DNA of 64,000 nucleotides from an archaeon (GCA_021823325.1 JAKAOG010000003.1:62001-126000), one strand, 5' to 3'; positions 1 to 8,058 are shown, counted from the stretch's first letter. Notes: a model not told the origin generated them from the sequence alone. Translations and numbers: made by a program.

Positions 1-3
1 GAC

Positions 4-903
4 TTGTTTTCAGGAAGGTTGCCTTTCGCCGAGCACCTGGAAGAGCTCAGGCAGAGGCTGAAGGTCGTCGCGTACTGCTTCCTCATCGTCTTCGTGCTGG
101 TCGTGCTCTTTCCCGCCAACCCGCTCTCGTCCATACAGAACCCGGGACAGTACCTGAACCTGACGTTCCTGGAGGGGACGTTCATCGCGATATTCCTGAA
201 GGACCTGGTCGGGTACCTTCTCCCGTCGACATGGCACCTCATCGCGGCGAACGGGCTCGGGGAAGGGATGGAGATCTACATCGTCGCGAGCCTGCTGGTC
301 GCGACCGTCGTCACGATGCCTGTCATCGCGTATGAGACATACAGGTTCATCGACCCTGCGCTCACGGAGAAGGAGAGGGGACTAGCCTACCCGTTCGCGA
401 CCTCTGCCTCCGTGCTATTCGCCGTCGGGGTCGTGTTCGGGTTCTTCGTCCTCGCGAAGTACCTGGTCATTTTCCTGGGCCCGTTCTTCTTCGCGGTGGG
501 GATAACCCCGCCCGTCCTGGTGGACGCGTCGGCCTTCTACTACGTCGTCTTCCTGATAATCGGCGCGACGGGGGTCTCGTTCACGAGCCCGGTGTTCGTG
601 TACACCCTCATCCGGCTCCAGGTCGTAGAAGCAGACTTCTTCTCGAAGAACAGGGTGATAATCTGGTTCATAATCTGGGTCGTCACGGGGCTCTTCCTCA
701 CCCCTGACGGCGGCCCGCTCCTGGACCTCGTGATATTCGTCCCGATAGTCGTGATGGTCGAGGCGGCCGTGGCGCTCGGCAGGAGGAGCGTCAGGGACCA
801 GCCGCCGAAGCTGAAGAGAGGAGCCATTGTCTGTCCGTCATGCGGAAAGGTGCTCCCCAGGCCGATGCTCTTCTGCGAACACTGCGGCCGGTCGATTGCC
901 TGA
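4..903 (+). CDS. tatC: Twin-arginine translocase subunit TatC with C-terminal zinc ribbon
   Basis: TatC is the multi-spanning membrane receptor that binds twin-arginine signal peptides and, with TatA, exports folded proteins. The N-terminus has the family pattern FAEHLEELRQRL followed by a first membrane helix, and the conserved FIDPALTEKER segment lies before further hydrophobic helices. After the last helix there is a short basic linker and a Cys4 zinc ribbon (C277, C280, C291, C294) that standard TatC (about 250 residues) lacks. The start is TTG at position 4, three bases from the window edge, so a start further upstream cannot be excluded. No tatA is seen nearby. The identity is sure; the role of the zinc tail is unknown. 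Confidence 0.93.
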   Translation: MFSGRLPFAEHLEELRQRLKVVAYCFLIVFVLVVLFPANPLSSIQNPGQYLNLTFLEGTFIAIFLKDLVGYLLPSTWHLIAANGLGEGMEIYIVASLLVATVVTMPVIAYETYRFIDPALTEKERGLAYPFATSASVLFAVGVVFGFFVLAKYLVIFLGPFFFAVGITPPVLVDASAFYYVVFLIIGATGVSFTSPVFVYTLIRLQVVEADFFSKNRVIIWFIIWVVTGLFLTPDGGPLLDLVIFVPIVVMVEAAVALGRRSVRDQPPKLKRGAIVCPSCGKVLPRPMLFCEHCGRSIA

Positions 904-1104
904 GTGCGTGTTAGAGGCTCATCGGCGCGCCTTGCCGCTGACCAACGCGCTGTCGGTCGGGCCGGGTCCGACCGGATGGTGGAGTCAAGCGGCGGTGCCG
1001 TCGTCGCACAGCGTCGGCTCATCCAGCGCTCCTTCCGCCGAGCGGGGTCGTTTGGTGAGGCACTAGCGGGCCGAGGTTTTTCGGACGAGCTACCGAGATA
1101 GGGC
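904..1104. other. Intergenic gap between convergent tatC and ferredoxin genes
   Basis: About 200 bases separate the two convergent stops. Open frames here have no recognisable protein. I see no tRNA fold and no clear terminator. Confidence 0.4.
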
Positions 1105-1572
1105 CTATCTCTCTTCCTCTGCCATCGAACGCCAGACCTCGTTAGACCGCGTGGACCTTGTCATCGGCTTCCAGTTCGAGATTGCGGACCACGGACTGCT
1201 GACCGGCCTCTTCAGGAAGTCCCGGGTGTACTCGGAGAGCGGAACCCAGTGGCCGTCGTCGACCACGTTCTGCTTCCTGATTATGACCGGCTTCGGTCTC
1301 ATGGTCGCCGGCTTGGTTCTGTCCGGCTCTATCGCGATAGCGTTGGTCGGGCACTCCCTAACGCAGATGTTGCATCCGGTACACCTCTCTTGTTCGATCA
1401 AGTAGGGCTTCTCCATCATCCAAGGCTTGGGGGCAGATCCTTGCATCAGGGCCCCGTAGAAGGAAACGTCGTTCGGCTTCGTGAACTCAATACAGGTGGA
1501 GGGGCAGAGGTCCATGCACGCGCCACAGTTCATGCACCGACTTTCGTCGACGATGAGACTGTAGAGCACCAC
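1105..1572 (-). CDS. Dicluster 4Fe-4S ferredoxin-type protein
   Basis: This 155-residue protein has two classical [4Fe-4S] motifs, C13-x2-C16-x2-C19-x3-C23-P and C64-x2-C67-x2-C70-x3-C74-P, separated by about 40 residues, as in 8Fe ferredoxins and NuoI-like electron-transfer subunits. No signal peptide or membrane helix is visible. The C-terminal 60 residues are basic, end in a charged tail and match nothing I recognise. It starts 10 nt after the stop of the upstream membrane protein, so the two probably form an operon and an electron-transfer pair in which this is the cytoplasmic cluster carrier. The redox partner cannot be named from sequence. Confidence 0.85.
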   Translation of the reverse strand: MVLYSLIVDESRCMNCGACMDLCPSTCIEFTKPNDVSFYGALMQGSAPKPWMMEKPYLIEQERCTGCNICVRECPTNAIAIEPDRTKPATMRPKPVIIRKQNVVDDGHWVPLSEYTRDFLKRPVSSPWSAISNWKPMTRSTRSNEVWRSMAEEER

Positions 1573-1582
1573 GCTCTGGCCC

Positions 1583-2470
1583 CTATGCTATGTAGTCTAC
1601 GCGTTCCCTTGGCAGGAGCGCGGAAGCTTGCGCGTTCGTCCCTTGCACTGGCCGGGGATCGTCGCCGCGTTCCGGACCGGAGTAGACTCTGCCCGTAGGC
1701 ACGGGCGCCGGTACCGCGGGCGAAGTGGATGGAGAAGGAGCGCTCAATGACTTCTTGGGACCGATCCTCGAGTGAAGGAACGGGTGGGCGAAACCGACTA
1801 GGCCGATTAGTCCCAGTGCGGCGAATCCGCCGTAGAAGGACGTCATGGCCAGACCCAGGTTCTGGGTGGAACTGAAGTTGTTGTATATGGTGGCCCAGAT
1901 CCCGCTCGTGGCGCTGATGCCGGCAGGGAGCGTGCTCAGGGCGAGGGGCGTCTCCGTGATGAAGACTGTGCCGAAGATCCAAGATACTGTTCCAGCGAAG
2001 ACCAGGACGGTGACGAACCGGAAGGCGTTCCTGCTGTCGTCAGCGTCGAAGTAGAGCTTGGTCACGAGGGCCGCTGCGAAGAGAACGGAGGTAAGGGGGA
2101 AGAATGGCACGGCCAACGGATAGTCGAGGAAGGTGCCTGGGAAGAAGACCATCAGGCTCATGATGAGGGACATGAAGATGAGCCCGTCCCTGATGAGCAC
2201 ATAGGTGAGCCACCAGATGTCCGCGCCAAGCCTGAGGGTGAACTTGTTCAGTATCCTTAGGAAGTAACCTCTGGCAATCTGGAGGGAGAATGCCATGGCT
2301 GTGACGAAGACGAGGGCGACGGCGATGGTCGTTTCGAGCCAGATGGAGCCGGCGCTGACCATGCCGGTGGTAGAGATCGCATAGGTGGCAGGGATGTTCG
2401 ATGCGGCGAGCACCGCGACTGATGCTAGGGCTGCTTTCGCAAGTTTAGTTTTCGACAGACCCATGACCAT
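1583..2470 (-). CDS. Multi-spanning membrane protein paired with the ferredoxin
   Basis: This 295-residue protein of unrecognised family has an N-terminal hydrophobic segment (about residues 12-32, signal or first helix), then about five further membrane helices (near 41-62, 87-111, 118-138, 147-170 and 203-226). The C-terminal tail (about 230-295) is Pro/Ser-rich, charged and presumably soluble. I see no haem-binding His pairs typical of cytochrome b. Its position directly upstream of the ferredoxin suggests a membrane anchor or quinone-linked partner, which is inference from context only. The gene is divergent from the RHH-like regulator at 2579, so the two promoters lie back to back. Confidence 0.75.
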   Translation of the reverse strand: MVMGLSKTKLAKAALASVAVLAASNIPATYAISTTGMVSAGSIWLETTIAVALVFVTAMAFSLQIARGYFLRILNKFTLRLGADIWWLTYVLIRDGLIFMSLIMSLMVFFPGTFLDYPLAVPFFPLTSVLFAAALVTKLYFDADDSRNAFRFVTVLVFAGTVSWIFGTVFITETPLALSTLPAGISATSGIWATIYNNFSSTQNLGLAMTSFYGGFAALGLIGLVGFAHPFLHSRIGPKKSLSAPSPSTSPAVPAPVPTGRVYSGPERGDDPRPVQGTNAQASALLPRERVDYIA

Positions 2471-2546
2471 ATGAGCGTGCAGGCATTAGGGAAAAACCCA
2501 TCTGCCGAAGACTCGGCAGGTTTGGGCAGTTCTGGGCACTTGCGCA

Positions 2547-2556
2547 TTTTTATATC
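2547..2556 (+). promoter_or_regulatory. TATA box for the RHH-like gene at 2579
   Basis: The T-rich TATA element TTTTTATATC is centred 27 nt before the ATG at 2579. This predicts a leaderless transcript and decides against the longer frame starting at 2471. Confidence 0.6.
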
Positions 2557-2578
2557 GGGCCGGCCGAAACTGGCCTGG

Positions 2579-3187
2579 ATGGGCAGAAAGAGCATCTCAA
2601 TCGACCACGCCGTCTACGAAGAGTTCGCGCTTCAGGCCTCGAAGCAGAACAAGACCCTGTTCTCCTTTGCCAACGAGGCCCTTTCCCTGATCTCCCAGAC
2701 GAGCGCCGAGGGAGGGACGCCGGACGAGCTGAAGTCGACCTGGAGGATAACGTCGATCTTGAAGGAGATGGACGTCATCACCCTTCCGGGGGACTTCGTG
2801 GACGGCCTGGTTTCCAAGCTTTGGGAGTCAGACAAGGACTACCTGCTGAACGCCTTCAGGAATCTCGGCAACAGGATCGTCCCGCTCCTCAAGACCATGG
2901 CAGAAGACTTGAACGACCTATCAGACGTGGCCAAGCAATTCGCCGCGATCCTGCCTGTAAAGGAGTTCAACTATGTGAGGAAGCCTGACGAGAGCATCGA
3001 GGTACTGGTGGTGGGAGCAGGCAGGATAGTGGAGGCCACCGCCTGCATGGCTGAATTCATGAGGGGCGTCTTGGACGGATATCAGTACAGCGTGATGAAG
3101 CAGGAGATGAGCCTCGGGATCATAAGAATCACAGCGATCCGCCGCGGCGCGTGGCAGAGCCAGCGGACCCAGACGATTTCTCCGTAG
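2579..3187 (+). CDS. RHH-like N-terminal domain protein, function unknown
   Basis: This is a 202-residue protein from the promoter-supported ATG. The first 40 residues (GRKSISIDHAVYEEFALQAS onward) have the strand-helix-helix pattern of ribbon-helix-helix DNA-binding proteins. A helical middle follows, and then a C-terminal alpha/beta segment (about 150-195) with alternating hydrophobic strands. No catalytic motif is seen. The next gene codes for a V4R sensor domain on the same strand, so the pair may be a regulator and a ligand-binding partner. An in-frame GTG/ATG region further upstream lies before the TATA box and is unlikely to be used. The family name is not known to me. Confidence 0.6.
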   Translation: MGRKSISIDHAVYEEFALQASKQNKTLFSFANEALSLISQTSAEGGTPDELKSTWRITSILKEMDVITLPGDFVDGLVSKLWESDKDYLLNAFRNLGNRIVPLLKTMAEDLNDLSDVAKQFAAILPVKEFNYVRKPDESIEVLVVGAGRIVEATACMAEFMRGVLDGYQYSVMKQEMSLGIIRITAIRRGAWQSQRTQTISP

Positions 3188-3290
3188 GCCCGTCAGCAAC
3201 TCTGTACACAACTACGCAAACCTGTCGGCATTTGGGTAGACAGGTTATTGACGGAACGGGGGGACCACAACATGGAAGAGAGAGAGAGGA

Positions 3291-3749
3291 TTGAGCACAG
3301 AGATAGCCGCCGAGCTTAAGGTCGCCATGCAAGCGCTGAAACAGTACGGGGGGCTGGACCCAACCAAGAACAAGGCTGCGATCAGGGGAGTCGGAAAGGT
3401 CATGGGCTCTGAGTTTGCCAAGTGGATGATCGCGAACAGCTCCCCCCAGAGTCCAGGGGTCGACAGCTGCGAGTCTCGACTCGTAGTGACGGGCCTCTCC
3501 TCGTTCTGGAAAGACAACGGCATAGGAGAGATGAAAGTCGTCGAGGAAGAGCCTCTGACCATAGGCATCGAAGGGTGTCATGACTGCTTGGGGTGGATGA
3601 CGGGGGTCGGTGTCCCAGTGTGCCCGTTCAAGGAAGGATTCCTCGAGGCCGTGTTCGACGGCGTCCTGAACAGCAAGCATTCGGTCGAGGAGACGGAGTG
3701 CTGCGGGACTCTGTCACCCAGCTGCAAGTTCAAAGTGACGGAAGGATAA
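3291..3749 (+). CDS. V4R (4-vinyl reductase fold) domain protein
   Basis: The 152-residue protein shows the V4R signature: CHDC at 96-99, CPFKEGFLEAVFDGVL from C111, then ECCG (C137, C138) and C145KFKV. V4R domains bind small hydrocarbon-like ligands or metals and occur in bacteriochlorophyll BchJ, XylR/DmpR-type regulators and archaeal stand-alone proteins. This one is a bare V4R domain without a DNA-binding part. The many conserved cysteines suggest zinc binding. The start is TTG at 3291, preceded by a purine-rich AGAGAGAGGA that can act as a ribosome-binding site. An ATG at 3272 is out of frame. The domain assignment is good; the ligand is unknown. Confidence 0.8.
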   Translation: MSTEIAAELKVAMQALKQYGGLDPTKNKAAIRGVGKVMGSEFAKWMIANSSPQSPGVDSCESRLVVTGLSSFWKDNGIGEMKVVEEEPLTIGIEGCHDCLGWMTGVGVPVCPFKEGFLEAVFDGVLNSKHSVEETECCGTLSPSCKFKVTEG

Positions 3750-3801
3750 CCGGGCAGGCCAGGACGACGGCTTGCGCGGGCCGCCTCGGCCCCATACCCC
3801 C

Positions 3802-3987
3802 TTACGGCGAGCCTTTTTCCAGCTGTTTCTTGCTGCGGCCCTTCTTTATCGTCACTTCGCCCTCGGAGACGTAGAGGACGATCTCGTCACCCTCTTCCCA
3901 GTTGAACCCCTCGACTATCGGCCGGGGGAGCGTTACTCTGAGGCTGTTGCCTGTCCTGCCGAGGAGGACGCGGAAGACTACGGGCAC
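3802..3987 (-). CDS. AbrB/MazE-type swapped-hairpin DNA-binding protein
   Basis: This 61-residue protein has the single-domain AbrB pattern: GNSLRVTLPRPIVEGFNWEEGDEIVLYV with a basic tail KKGRSKK. Such proteins bind DNA as dimers and act as transition-state regulators or as antitoxins. No toxin gene is adjacent, so a stand-alone regulator is more likely. The start is GTG at 3987. A minus-strand TATA element (CTTAAAT, 4011-4017) is centred 27 nt upstream, predicting a leaderless message. Confidence 0.8.
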   Translation of the reverse strand: MPVVFRVLLGRTGNSLRVTLPRPIVEGFNWEEGDEIVLYVSEGEVTIKKGRSKKQLEKGSP

Positions 3988-4070
3988 TGGGCTGGCTTGT
4001 TATAACCCAGATTTAAGCCTAGGTTTGTCAAATTCGTGGACACCGGAGGTCAATTCGGTTCACTCGGAGT

Positions 4071-4079
4071 TGATATATC
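4071..4079 (+). promoter_or_regulatory. TATA box for the mini-ORF/Hsp20 unit
   Basis: TGATATATC lies about 30 nt upstream of GTG 4106. This places the transcription start at or just before that codon, well upstream of the Hsp20-like ATG at 4200. Confidence 0.55.
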
Positions 4080-4105
4080 GTCTCCGTTAGAACACAGGTG
4101 TTAAC

Positions 4106-4213
4106 GTGGCATCCCAGGCTCAGGCCGGACCGTTGTCGAGGAGGTCGTTCAGCTGGGATGACGTCGGCGTGGAGCTTTTCGACATGGAAGGACCCGCTGA
4201 TGAACCCCGCTAG
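4106..4213 (+). CDS. 35-residue leader ORF overlapping the Hsp20-like gene
   Basis: The open frame starts at GTG 4106, where a leaderless transcript should begin, and ends at TAG 4211-4213. It overlaps the Hsp20-like ATG (4200) by 14 nt in another frame. The peptide contains RRSFSWDDVGVELFDMEG and is acidic at its end. A GGAAGGA ribosome-binding site for the downstream ATG lies inside this ORF. The arrangement suggests translational coupling, or that this was once the N-terminus of the Hsp20-like protein before a frameshift. It may also be fortuitous. Confidence 0.45.
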   Translation: MASQAQAGPLSRRSFSWDDVGVELFDMEGPADEPR

Positions 4214-4523
4214 CGAACCTGACGCGCTCGAAGACGCCCTCTCTGAGATCGTGCGGGCGGCCCAGGCCGACATAGACGGCATCAGAGACAAAAGGGGAGA
4301 CGCGGGGGAGCTCATAGAGAGAGACGCGTCTGTCACTTTCATCCTCCTGGTCCCAGGGTACAGCCGCAGAGACATCAGGGTCCGCGCCGAGGCGGACAGG
4401 CTTAGGGTCGAGGCGTTCGACTTCAAGATAGAAAGGCCGCTCCCCTGCGCCGTCGACCCGAGCACCGTCAGCGCCACCTATCTGAACGGGGTCCTCAGCG
4501 TCAGGATGGAAAAGGGCGCCTGA
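4200..4523 (+). CDS. Hsp20/alpha-crystallin-like small heat-shock protein
   Basis: From ATG 4200 the product is 107 residues. The N-terminal 45 residues are helical and charged. Then comes a compact alpha-crystallin-like beta domain: FILLVPGYSRRDIRVRAEAD, a short middle strand, and VSATYLNGVLSVRMEK, which corresponds to the family's A-x-x-x-n-GVL-x-v motif. The C-terminal I-x-I anchor of typical oligomeric chaperones is missing, so this is a minimal member. An in-frame GTG at 4098 would give a longer protein with an unconvincing N-terminus. ATG 4200 has a GGAAGGA site 7 nt upstream. Its role is presumably holdase-like; no partner gene is seen. Confidence 0.65.
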   Translation: MNPASEPDALEDALSEIVRAAQADIDGIRDKRGDAGELIERDASVTFILLVPGYSRRDIRVRAEADRLRVEAFDFKIERPLPCAVDPSTVSATYLNGVLSVRMEKGA

Positions 4524-4565
4524 GCCGGAGCGCGATTTATCTACCTCCGGGCGCAGGAACCTCCG

Positions 4566-5060
4566 TTGGCGCTTTTGGACAACAGGCGGGCGCTGTCGTC
4601 CGCCGAGGGGTTCGACGTGATCTTCGAGATGGTGAAGGTGGCGACCGAGAGGTCTCTGAAGATGCACAGGGCGGGGCTCACGCTCGTGCTCGGGGACATC
4701 CCCAACTCGGTCGGGGCGTATCACGAGATGGGGTCGAACGCGATAGTGATGAACCGGAACGTACTGAGGATAGTCGAGAACCTTTCGAAGTCGAAGGCGA
4801 AGCGCAACGCGTACGTGTTCATGATACTGCTGCACGAGTACCTTCACAGCCTGGGTTACACCAGCGACAGGACCGTGAGGGACCTGGGGAAGCAGGTCAC
4901 CGACGCTTACCTGGGGAGGAACCACATCGCAGGAGAGATGGCCGTCCGTCCGCTGGACGAGTTCTTCCCCGAGATGGAGACCCTCGCGGGGTTCAGGGAC
5001 AAGGGAGAGTATCAGACGGTCCGAAGGTTCGATTCGTCGAGCACCTCATACATCGCCTGA
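4566..5060 (+). CDS. Putative zinc metalloprotease (HExxH protein)
   Basis: This 164-residue soluble protein has a hydrophobic helix ending in a zincin motif, LLH90-E91-YLH94-SLGY, preceded by MGSNAIVMNRNVL. The helix-HExxH arrangement is that of zinc-dependent peptidases. A third metal ligand cannot be assigned with confidence. There is no signal peptide or membrane helix, so it is predicted cytoplasmic. The start is TTG 4566, with a TATA element (GATTTATCT, 4534-4542) 27 nt upstream. I know of no characterised homologue. A peptidase function is inferred from the motif alone. Confidence 0.7.
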   Translation: MALLDNRRALSSAEGFDVIFEMVKVATERSLKMHRAGLTLVLGDIPNSVGAYHEMGSNAIVMNRNVLRIVENLSKSKAKRNAYVFMILLHEYLHSLGYTSDRTVRDLGKQVTDAYLGRNHIAGEMAVRPLDEFFPEMETLAGFRDKGEYQTVRRFDSSSTSYIA

Positions 5061-5106
5061 GAACCTGTAAATACGTGAGAAGTTTGCGGCGGTTTTCTGA
5101 GAGCTC

Positions 5107-6693
5107 GTGGCTCTTGAATTCACGACAATCGCACTAGACATAATCTCGTCCTGGGTCAGAATGATACTGGCCCTCGGACTGAGCGTAGTGTTCGCGCTCG
5201 CCGTCGGCATCTGGGCCGCTAGGAGCAGGAGGGCCGAGAGCGTCATCCTGCCCTTGCTCGACATATTCCAGTCCATCCCCATCCTCGGGTTCTTCCCCTT
5301 CGTGATCGCCGCAGTCTACGGGGCCGCGCCGAACTTCGTCGGGGCGAACCTGGCGATCATAATCCTGATCTTCACGAGCATGTCCTGGAACATCGCGTTC
5401 GGGGTCTACGAGGCGGTGAAGGGGATACCCCAGGACTATTACGACCTCCTTAACGTCTCGCAGGCGAGCGCCTGGCAGAGGATCCGGACCCTCTACATCC
5501 CTGCCTCCATGAGCCGCATCGCGTACAACACCCAGATCTCGTGGGCGGTCGGGCTCTTCTTCCTCGTGTCGAGCGAGATCATCAGCTACGGCCCTGCGAA
5601 CGTGCCCGTCCCCTATGGCATCGGGGTGGCCGTGGCTCAGTTCTACGGCCCGCCCCTCGACTACGGCAACTATGCGCTGCTCATCGCGGGGATAATCTTC
5701 GCGGTGGTCGTCTGGAGGTTCCTGTTCCTCAGGGAGTTCGCGCTCTGGTCCGAGAAGTTCAAGATGATGGAGGAGCCCAGGGAGCAGCACAAAGACCCGA
5801 TCATGCGGGCATACTCGTGGATAAGCTCGAGGAGCATATCCAAGCTCTTCCTTCTGAAGCCCGGTATGGGGGTCACGCGCTTCACTTCTGCGATCTCGCG
5901 CTTCCGGCGCGGGCTGAGATACGCCCTCGTGATATTCGCCGGGCTGTTCATCCTCCTGGTGCTCGTCGCCGCGTCTTCGTCGGGGACCCTCCACGCGGCC
6001 GCCATCCCTACCATATCCCAGGTCGTTACGACGGAAGGGAGCGTTCTGGTCAACCTGGCCTACTCGTTCGTCCGGGTCTGGTACGTGGTGGCGATATGCA
6101 TCGCCGTGGGCCTCCCCATGGGGATCGTCATCTCGCTCAACTTCAAGCTCTATGACTCCGTCTCTCCCCTTCTGGAGGTGGTGTCGTCCATACCTGCCCC
6201 CATCCTCCTGCCTCTGATCGTCGAGATACCGGGCGTCGGACACGACCCGGAGTTCGTTGCGGCACTGGTGATCTTCCTCTCGGTGTTCTGGTACATCGTG
6301 TTCAACGTCATGGCGGGGGTCCGGACCCTTCCGAGCGACGTGAAGGAGCTCCCTCACGTGTTCAGGGCGAGCCGTCTGTCCGCCTGGCGCAACGTCTACA
6401 TCCCGAGCGCGCTGTCCGCCCTGGTGACGGGCGCCATCACCGCCGTGGGAGGCGCATGGAACGCCCTCATAATCGCGGAGTACTTCCAGACAAGCTCAAG
6501 CCAGCCGCCGGTGACGCAGGTCACATACGGCATAGGAAAGGAGATCGCGAAGGCCACGTACGTGGGGGCGGCGGACAACCTGACGCTCTTCCTCTCCGTG
6601 GTTTCCATGACCGTCCTGATAGTGGCGTTCAACCTGACGGTGTGGAGGAGGCTCTACCACCGCGTCACGAAACGGTATACGTATAACAGATAG
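5107..6693 (+). CDS. ABC transporter fused double permease, NitT/TauT type
   Basis: The 528-residue protein carries two tandem binding-protein-dependent permease domains (about residues 10-220 and 285-525), each with five to six helices and an EAA-type cytoplasmic loop (GIPQDYYDLLNVSQASAWQRI and TLPSDVKELPHVFRASRLSAW). This duplicated-permease form belongs to the nitrate/sulfonate/taurine anion-transporter group, so one chain supplies both membrane halves. The linker is basic. The start is GTG 5107. The cognate ATPase follows 17 nt downstream. No substrate-binding protein gene is in the window, so the substrate (an anion, amide or cofactor) cannot be named. Confidence 0.88.
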   Translation: MALEFTTIALDIISSWVRMILALGLSVVFALAVGIWAARSRRAESVILPLLDIFQSIPILGFFPFVIAAVYGAAPNFVGANLAIIILIFTSMSWNIAFGVYEAVKGIPQDYYDLLNVSQASAWQRIRTLYIPASMSRIAYNTQISWAVGLFFLVSSEIISYGPANVPVPYGIGVAVAQFYGPPLDYGNYALLIAGIIFAVVVWRFLFLREFALWSEKFKMMEEPREQHKDPIMRAYSWISSRSISKLFLLKPGMGVTRFTSAISRFRRGLRYALVIFAGLFILLVLVAASSSGTLHAAAIPTISQVVTTEGSVLVNLAYSFVRVWYVVAICIAVGLPMGIVISLNFKLYDSVSPLLEVVSSIPAPILLPLIVEIPGVGHDPEFVAALVIFLSVFWYIVFNVMAGVRTLPSDVKELPHVFRASRLSAWRNVYIPSALSALVTGAITAVGGAWNALIIAEYFQTSSSQPPVTQVTYGIGKEIAKATYVGAADNLTLFLSVVSMTVLIVAFNLTVWRRLYHRVTKRYTYNR

Positions 6694-6710
6694 GAAAGAG
6701 CGGGCCGCGA

Positions 6711-7496
6711 ATGCAAGCCACGAAAGACGAAGCTTCGCCTGGGACGGAAGTCATCTCGGTGGAGCACGTCAGCCTGGACTACCACAAGGAAAAGGAGCCG
6801 CTCCCTGTCCTGGTGGACGTCTCCCTTTCGGGGAAGAGGGACGAGCTGGTCGCTGTCACGGGGCCGTCGGGGTGCGGGAAGTCGACCCTCCTGAGGATAG
6901 TGGCGGGGCTGATCAAGCCGACCTCGGGCGCAGTCAGGGTGATGGGCTCCGAAGTCAAGGGGCCGAGGGAAGACATCTCTATCGTCTTCCAGAACTTCGT
7001 CCTTCTCCCGTGGAGGACCGCCCTCGAGAACGTCCTCTTCGGCATGAGCTCGAGGAAGGACCTTACCGACGACAAGAAGATGACGAAGGCGATGGCCGCG
7101 CTGGAAAACGCGGGGCTGTCGGGGTTCGAGAACGTGTACCCAGGAGAGCTTTCGGGCGGGATGAAGCAGAGGGTCGGCGTGGCGAGGGCCCTGGCCACGG
7201 AACCAAGGCTGATGCTGTTGGACGAACCGTTCAGCTCCCTGGACGACCTGACAGCCGAGAGGCTGAGGAAGGAGATCCACTCCATTCTGATAAACCCGCA
7301 GACGTCGGTCCAGTCGGTCATACTCATATCCCACAACGTCGAGGAGATAATCGAGCTCGCGGACAAGGTGGTGGTGCTGTCTTCCAGGCCCGCCCACGTC
7401 GCAGGCGAGATCAGGGTGGACCTCCCGAGGCCGAGGAACAAGAAGTCTGAGGAGTTCTTCCAATGGGTGGACAAGGTGTACGCGCTCCTATCATGA
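6711..7496 (+). CDS. ABC transporter ATP-binding protein, NitT/TauT type
   Basis: The 261-residue ATPase has all motifs: Walker A GPSGCGKST (51-59), Q-loop Q95, signature LSGGMKQ (148-154), Walker B LMLLDEPF (168-175) and switch His209. The PWRTALENV segment after the Q-loop is typical of SsuB/TauB/NrtD proteins. It forms an operon with the duplicated permease just upstream and is expected to power import at the membrane. The C-terminal AAA-associated domain found fused in some homologues is absent here but occurs as the next gene. Confidence 0.9.
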   Translation: MQATKDEASPGTEVISVEHVSLDYHKEKEPLPVLVDVSLSGKRDELVAVTGPSGCGKSTLLRIVAGLIKPTSGAVRVMGSEVKGPREDISIVFQNFVLLPWRTALENVLFGMSSRKDLTDDKKMTKAMAALENAGLSGFENVYPGELSGGMKQRVGVARALATEPRLMLLDEPFSSLDDLTAERLRKEIHSILINPQTSVQSVILISHNVEEIIELADKVVVLSSRPAHVAGEIRVDLPRPRNKKSEEFFQWVDKVYALLS

Positions 7497-7548
7497 CCTG
7501 CCAGCTTCCGCTTAAATCACGGGCCCGGCCCCTGGGAGCGAGCCAGAG

Positions 7549-8058
7549 TTGACCGAGCCTAACACCCCGCTTCGCACCGCCCTGCTGATGCCGGGGAACG
7601 TGAGGGGGGGCCAGGTGATCAGCCTCGTCGAGATCACGGGGAGCATAGGAGGGAAGGTGGACGTCCCCAAGCTGGCGGACGAGTTCGGGGCCGACCTCGC
7701 GGTCCTCCTCCCGGTCCTCGACGCCGCGGAGATGCTCGGGCTGGTGAGGAACGAGAAAGGGGACGTGCACCTCACGGACCTCGGGCTGAAGTTCCAGAAG
7801 ACCACCAAGAACAAGCTCCGGATGCTGAAGGACAGGATCGCCACGATCGAGCCGTTCAGGACCGCGCTGGACCTCGCGTCAAGGGGGAAGCCGGTGACCG
7901 CGTCCCAGGTGGCCGACACGCTGGCCGAGATGGGGCTGAAGTGGCACTACAAGCCTGAGCTCAACGAGTCGCTCATCAAGACGCTCCTCATCCACTGGAC
8001 GATATACGCCGGTCTTCTCAGCTACGACGGCAAGTCGGACAAGTTCAAGAAAACCTAG
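7549..8058 (+). CDS. Stand-alone AAA-associated (AAA_assoc_C) domain protein
   Basis: The 169-residue protein matches the C-terminal AAA-associated domain otherwise fused to NitT/TauT ATPases: it begins with a winged-helix-like part (VPKLADEFGADLAVLLPVLD, then LGLVRNEKGDVHLTDLGLKF) and continues with a helical half including EPFRTALDLA and LIHWTIYAGLLSYD. It probably senses a ligand or modulates the transporter encoded immediately upstream. The start is TTG 7549, with a TATA-like CTTAAAT at 7511-7517, so it may also be transcribed on its own. Its stop overlaps the convergent amidohydrolase by 4 nt. Confidence 0.75.
   Translation: MTEPNTPLRTALLMPGNVRGGQVISLVEITGSIGGKVDVPKLADEFGADLAVLLPVLDAAEMLGLVRNEKGDVHLTDLGLKFQKTTKNKLRMLKDRIATIEPFRTALDLASRGKPVTASQVADTLAEMGLKWHYKPELNESLIKTLLIHWTIYAGLLSYDGKSDKFKKT

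Noticed and set aside
904..1101. 65- and 79-codon frames after tatC
   Set aside because: They overlap each other in different frames, have unlike composition to neighbours and no domain.
5134..6357. 407-codon minus-strand frame opposite the ABC permease
   Set aside because: It is the GC-rich shadow of a clear permease; the translation is Arg/Asp/His-rich with no domain.
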